Shown here: positions 51,501-57,500 of the stretch, one piece after another | Layout of the letters: the number at the start of each line of letters is the position of its first letter | How positions within the stretch are numbered: position 1 is the stretch's first letter | Assembly (NCBI GenBank): GCA_910587945.1 | Contig: CAJUNI010000002.1 | Span: 1-60,780 of the forward strand | Length of the DNA: 60,780 nt | Direction: 5' to 3' | From: an uncultured Parvibacter sp. | GTDB taxonomy: Bacteria > Actinomycetota > Coriobacteriia > Coriobacteriales > Eggerthellaceae | Made by a program: the position numbers and the translations under genes | Notes under the pieces: model-generated | What the model was told of the DNA's origin: nothing | Seen by the model: only the letters and a program-made list of their open reading frames with translations | The model's database searches: none

Positions 51501-54500
51501 GGTACCCTGAGGCGTATCCACCTCCGGGTCCGGATCCTTCAGCTCAAAGCCGCGTCCGCCCCAAGCGGTAGCAGAAATCAAAATCTGGCCGTCGGGTCCT
51601 AAGGTTACGCCCTCGGCTGCCGGATCAATATTTGCCGGATCGTCGTCCAGCGGAGTGCCCGCTACTTTGCGCAGGGCAGCGCCCGGCACCGTGTGAGTTC
51701 CGGTCACGCCCGCCGGCGTCATGTAGGTCACGGTGACATCACCCAGCTGGCTGTGATCCAGCAAGCCCTTGGAAAGCACCAATGCGCTCACAATATAGTT
51801 CTCGCGATTGTTGCTAGCGTCTTTGAATTCCAGAGGCATGTCTGTCATAGGCAAGCTGTCGCGCTCAGCCCGCAGTGAGGGCAGCGTATGACCAAAGTGA
51901 ATCTGGGATTCACCCATAGAGAACGTACCCGAATTGGTGACGGTCATACGCCAGCCAGAATTCATGTCGCCCACGAAGGCATTCACTTCATGGATGGCAG
52001 GGTTCTCGCTATTGGCGGTAGACGGAACCAGCGGTGTCGGATCGCCCGGGTATTCCGCCTCGCGGAAGGTGGTCATAACCAAGCGCGGATGCACGGGAGC
52101 CTTCGCGAAGCTCAAGGTGCCGCTGTCAGCCCAGGCCGTATCCCAAGAGGCCACCGCATACTCGGTGCTGAAGATCGCGCCCGGCGTGATGCTTACTTTA
52201 TTATTAAGGGTACCGCGCACATCCATATAGGCGGTGCGGTCGGCCTTGATATTCTCTTTGAAGTCCAGCAGGTGCTGGGTGAAGCCCACCACATAGGAAC
52301 CGTCGGTGGTATCGGCGTTACCGTCCGCATCTTTGCCTAAGCCCTTCCAGGCTTCGGGCGTAATGACAATATGATCCCCTTGACCCACGCTGATACCAGG
52401 ATGGAACGCATAGTTGTCATCGATGATGTCGGACTCTTGCAGCTGGTTGGCGTAGTAGCGCAGATCCGTGCCGGAGATGGTTACTACAAACTTCTTGCCC
52501 GCTTCATTCATATAGGTGATTTCCAAATCGTCCAGAACAGCCACATTCTGCAGACCCTTCGAAATCACGATGGAGCTTGTTAAGAAGTCCTCGCGCCCAT
52601 TGGTGATATGGGTAATAGGCTTGTCAATGAGCGGCGTTGAGGCCACATCGCCATCGCGCTCTTTGGACAGCGTGCTACCAAACACAATCTTAGACGCACC
52701 CAAGGGGTTAACTTCATTGTTGGACAAATTCAAGCGCCAACCCGAGAAGTCATAGCCCGGATAGGTGGCCATGGTGTTGGAAGAGCTCGTCAGGCTCGGA
52801 CGCGACGAAGCCACATTCGGGCCACCTGGATATTCACTTTCGCGATAGGCCTGCACCTCAACCACGGGACGGATGGGAGCCTTCTTAGAATTAATAGTAG
52901 CTTGGGCATTCACAATGGCGTTGTTGGAGTTACCCAAGGAATTCGGCAGCGCCGTGGAGATCTTTTCGTAGTTCGTCTGGAAGCGCGCCTTCAAAGTCAA
53001 GCGATCAATGGTGGTCGGCGTGCCATAAACCTCTACATATAACGGTTGTACACCGGTGAGCTCCTTGGTGGAGTTGAAGGACTTGAAGTTAATGGTGGCA
53101 TTCACGAAGTAATGGAAGCCCCAGGCGCTACTGGTAATAGAGACATTGCCATCTTCGTCAGTGCCATAGGTGGCCAGGATGTCATCCCAGCTAAGCGTAT
53201 TGGTATAGCTGTTGGCGCCCAAAGCGGCATCAGCCATTTGGCTCGTGAAGGTAATGGATTCGATTTCGCTGTTTTCCACCAACGTCTTGGAAAGCGTCAG
53301 ATGGGACGTGGTGAACGCGTCGCGAGTGGAAGCGCCCGGCATATCGCCAATGGTCATGCTTGCCGGCACCATCATGGAGCGAGCACGGTTGTTCAGCTGG
53401 AAGCGCCACGCCGCACCGGAGCGATTCAGGATAACGTCTTGGACCGCCGGATAGGTGGACACCTCAGAGGAGGGATCAAGGATCGCATTGTTCTTAGAAG
53501 ACGAACCCTGAGCTACCAAAGTCGGCTGGGGTTTCACCGCCGTGGCAAAAGTACCTGTTGAATTGGTAGAGGCCTTGCCCTCAATCATGAAACGGCTGGC
53601 AGAGAAGTCGGAGTTCACATGATTCCAACGACGGGTGCCGTACTCAATATTATTAGTAGTACTGTAGTTTTGATTCGGGAGCAACATGATACCGGTCATG
53701 CGCACCTTCACCGGCAGCGTCATGTTTGCGCGAATGGGAGAGGTGAAGAACACACGCACATTGCCCGTGAAGTTCGGGCCCGATTCGGTGATGCCCGGAA
53801 TGGGGTTAATGCCCATTTCCCGCAACTGCTCATCAAGGGCCTTGGCGGTGCCATCCCCTTCGCCAAAGCGATAGACCACCTTCGTGCCATCGCTTTCAAC
53901 CGGATCCATGTAGGGAACATCCACCGAGACCCAGCGAGTAACACGGTCGCCATTAACACGGTCTTCGTTACCACTGGAGTCTAAGGTGTAGTGACCATCC
54001 CAGACCTCAAACATCATGACCAAGCCGCGCTCGGCGCTATAGCTGGGAGGCGTGGTGGGGGTAGCAGGCTCCGGCGAATAGCGGAAGTCCTCAGGGTTCG
54101 TGTCGAAGTAATCCTCCAACACTTTGTCGGGATCGGTAATTTCGATCTCGTAGTTCTTGAGCTGGAAGTAGTTCGGCACTGAGCTATTCAACCGCGGGCC
54201 AGCAGTGGTGGAGTCCACGTCCATACCAAAGAGCGGCATGTTGCCCGTGGTGATAAAGGAGTCGGTTTCGTAGGTATTGCGATAGCCCAGGTAGGACTTC
54301 AACGACGTGGCTACCAAGGAACCATTATCAGGATCTTGTACCCAGGTGCGCTGAGAGAACCCGGCGTTCGCATCGGCAAACTTTGCCTTCAAGCGCGGGC
54401 TCAGCGTTTTGGACCAGGACTTCTCCCCTGAAGTACCCACGTTGTGACCAAAGAAGATGGTGGAGGTACAGTCAAGGTCGGTCCAGTAACCACGCACACT

Positions 54501-57500
54501 GTTATAGGTAGTTTGTTCGAGGTTCGTGGTATAAGGAATGGCCATCAAGAACGTGGTTTCCTCGTCATGCATGAAGGTATCGTCCTTGTCGTATTCAGAT
54601 TCGAATACGATCATGCCCGTTTGACCACGGGTGGTATAGCCGATGAATTCTTTTTGGGCTTCTTCGTTATCAGCAAACTGCTCGTCTTCACCCCGATGGC
54701 GATTCATGATCTCATAGAGATTCGTAAAGTCATCCATGTCCAAGTCGTCATAATCCTGCTGATCCCACCCATCGGTGTTCAAGATAATGACGCCACCTTC
54801 GTTGATGCGGCCTACATACTTATCTACACCCTCGGGCGGTGTGCCTTGTTCGCCCGTGCTCCAGTCAACCGGCGTCGAGCTACCATCGCTCATTAAATAA
54901 TGAGCCATCAAGTCAGGATTAATAATGCCGCGGCCACCGTTAGAGGTGGGGTTCGTCGCACGAAGCTGATATTCCACGTAGTCGATGTCGGCCGTAGACG
55001 TGGACGGCGATTCATTCTTCGTACTTACTTTATAGACCATGTAGTTATAACGATCGTAGTACACATTATTAGAGATCGCTTGGTAGTAGCTGTTCCAACG
55101 CAGGTTGGTCTTGAGCAGCGTAATCTTGCGGCGCGAACCCTTGCCCGGCTCACCCATGGGCGCAATGAGTGCCGTGCCCGGCTGGGTGTTGTAGTGACGC
55201 ACGGCTTTACCAGTACCGTCGGTATAGACGTAGGCACCGCCGCCGATCATAACGTCGCCACCCGCATTCTCGGGGATGTCGCCCAGCATCTTGATGTCAA
55301 AGGTGGGAGCTAACGCGGCATATTGGGAAACCACCATGCGGTAGGAATAGCCGCCATCAGCGCCGTCTTGAGCACCCTTCCAAACAAAGCGTAAACGGCC
55401 GCTATAGCCGTTGGAGAAGTCGATGCCCGTATCAGCGATGTTATGAATGTCGTGGCCCGGATTGCCCACAATATATTGGTCTAATTGGACCGAGCGAGAC
55501 TCGGTAAAGAACTTGGTGTCCTTGTCCTCAGGGATAGCGTTGGACAGCAAATAAACTTCCCAGTAGTCCAAGATGGAAGAGTCCATGGCAATGGCGAAGT
55601 AGGGAGAACCCGCCACGTCATAGCCCTGACCATTGGCTTTCCAGACATCGTACTGGTAGGTCTGAGACAGACCGCCCTGGTCATTGGGATAGAAATAGGG
55701 AAGCTGTGCGTCAATATAGGTAGCAAACTTGAAGAGGCCGAAAGCTTCGTCATAGTTATCGGGATCCAAGTTCACGCCACCCAAGTAACCGTCACTACGC
55801 GCGAAGATCAAGTTGAAGGACAAGCGCGGGGTTTCGGTGTCGGATACCAGGTAGGTGTCCGCTGCAATTTCGTTGGTCAAACCCGGATAAGGAATGTTGG
55901 GATTGAAGTGGTCTTCCGAAAGCGGGAAGCTGGTGTTGACCAGGCCCGTTGCCCGGAAGGCGGGCATGGAGCTCATCATGGACAGGTAGAGTTTCTGGCT
56001 GGCTTCGATGAAGGCCGGATCCTCTTGGTCCACCGTTGAGGTGGCGGTCTCTTCTTCCGTCTCATCATCGGCCGGCGTCAAGTTCTCCACCGTGGTTTCG
56101 CCGGGCACAGAATTCTCAGTGGGTTCCGGCTCCTCGGTTTCCTCTTCTTCGTCCATCGGCACCGCAAAGGTCACCGTCTGGGGTGCGAGTGCAATGCTAT
56201 AGCTGGCGTCTTCATCCTTGCGGGTGTCGGCGGCAGCCACGTCATTGGTCACGGCTTCTTCCTGAACCAATGCCCCGTTCAGGGCTGCAGTCAAGGTCAT
56301 CTCCAGGGTTTGCGGCTCATAGGTTTGGAAGCCTTCGCCGGCGGGGATGAGATTCTCCTGGTTATAGGGAACAGCCAGGTAGAACGTGCGAGCCGTTTCG
56401 GCCTGGTTCACATCTTGGGTAACGGCCTCAAGCGCCTTGGTGGTGCTCGTGCCATCGGAAAGCGGAATGGTCACGACGGCCTTGTCGGCACCATTCACGC
56501 GAACGCTGCCCGGCACCACATTGAGCTGAGTGAGCGCACCCCGGTTAGCCGGGTCAAAGGCTGCCAGGGCTTCATCGCTTAAGGTGGTGGCATCAAAGGC
56601 CACGATGTTGCGACCGGTGAAGGTCTGCAGACCTTGCTCATCAGCCAAATCCGTGAGGTTCAGCGTCACGGATTTGAGGTCATAGGCGTTTTTCGCAGAG
56701 CGCACCGTGAGCGTATAGACTGCCCAGGCTTGACCGTCGGTCATGGCCTTAGGCTCTAAGGCCTTGAGTTCCGTGGTGAGAGCCACCTCAGGCTCTGCCG
56801 TGGAGAGCGTAACGAAGGCAGCCTGATTGTTTTCTGCCAACGCCGCCACGTCTAGGGCCAGAGGCTCGTTGTTGTTCTCGGCATCCCGCGGGGCGGTATA
56901 GCTGGCCACATGATAGCCGCCATAGACCGACAAGCGCTGGGACTCAGGGATGTTTCCCCAGATAGAAGCCTTGAGGCTGGGCAGTTCCGCCGCTGCGTCG
57001 AAGCGACCACGGGTGGCAGCAGTCACTTCACCCTTGTCGTTTAACGCCCCGTCATAACGCAACAAGACCGTCCCCGAAAGGCCGGCCTTCAATTCGTCCA
57101 AAGTACGCTCGTGATAGCGTCCGTCATGCTGAGTCCAAACAGACCAACCCTCAGGCAGCGAGGTAGCCGAAAGGACCACGCGCAGGGAAGCCTCTTCGCC
57201 ACCCTGGGCCTTCCATTCTTCTTCGTCAAAGGTCTGATGGTAGAAGCCAAATTCGTCTTGATAGACAAACGGAGCGCTGTAGGTTAGGGCCACGGCGTCA
57301 TTGCCTTCGGCGCCACCCAAGTAGCCGCCTTCCAGAAGCGCGGTCAGATTGCCAAAGCTCGGGGTGAGGTTCAAGGAGTTTTCGCCCAGCTGGTACACGC
57401 CATCGGAAGCTTGGAGGGCACCACTGACCTCCAGTCCATAGGCAAAACGCTGAGCAAGCAGATCTGCTGCCTTCTCGGTTTCGGTATCGTTGGCCTCACT

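Larger units (their letters stand above)
43290..53600 (-). repeat. Array of at least 11 unnamed 230-390-residue modules
   Basis: Each module carries the same sequence of landmarks: an edge strand of type [YF][VI][DE]xxG ending the module; then xxTxY....W...W; then R.EYPG in several copies; then GWR...TN; then F.T.HL.LSK.LLD...L..[VL]T.TYM; then a short WxxG strand pair. The edge strand is seen near 53000, 52225, 51425, 50715, 49520, 48425, 47470, 46545, 45490, 44445 and 43375. The LSK.LLD-like strand is clearest near 52550, 51760, 47820, 46930 and 45840. Copies have clearly diverged at the DNA level, so they are old duplications. I do not recognise a named family. The predicted strand richness suggests a beta-sandwich adhesin repeat. 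Confidence 0.65.

Noticed and set aside
585..56582. Many long plus-strand frames, up to about 800 residues, spread through the region
   Set aside because: They lie codon-for-codon opposite the giant gene and arise because that gene rarely uses TTA, CTA and TCA codons. Their translations are low-complexity, with no ribosome sites or family motifs.
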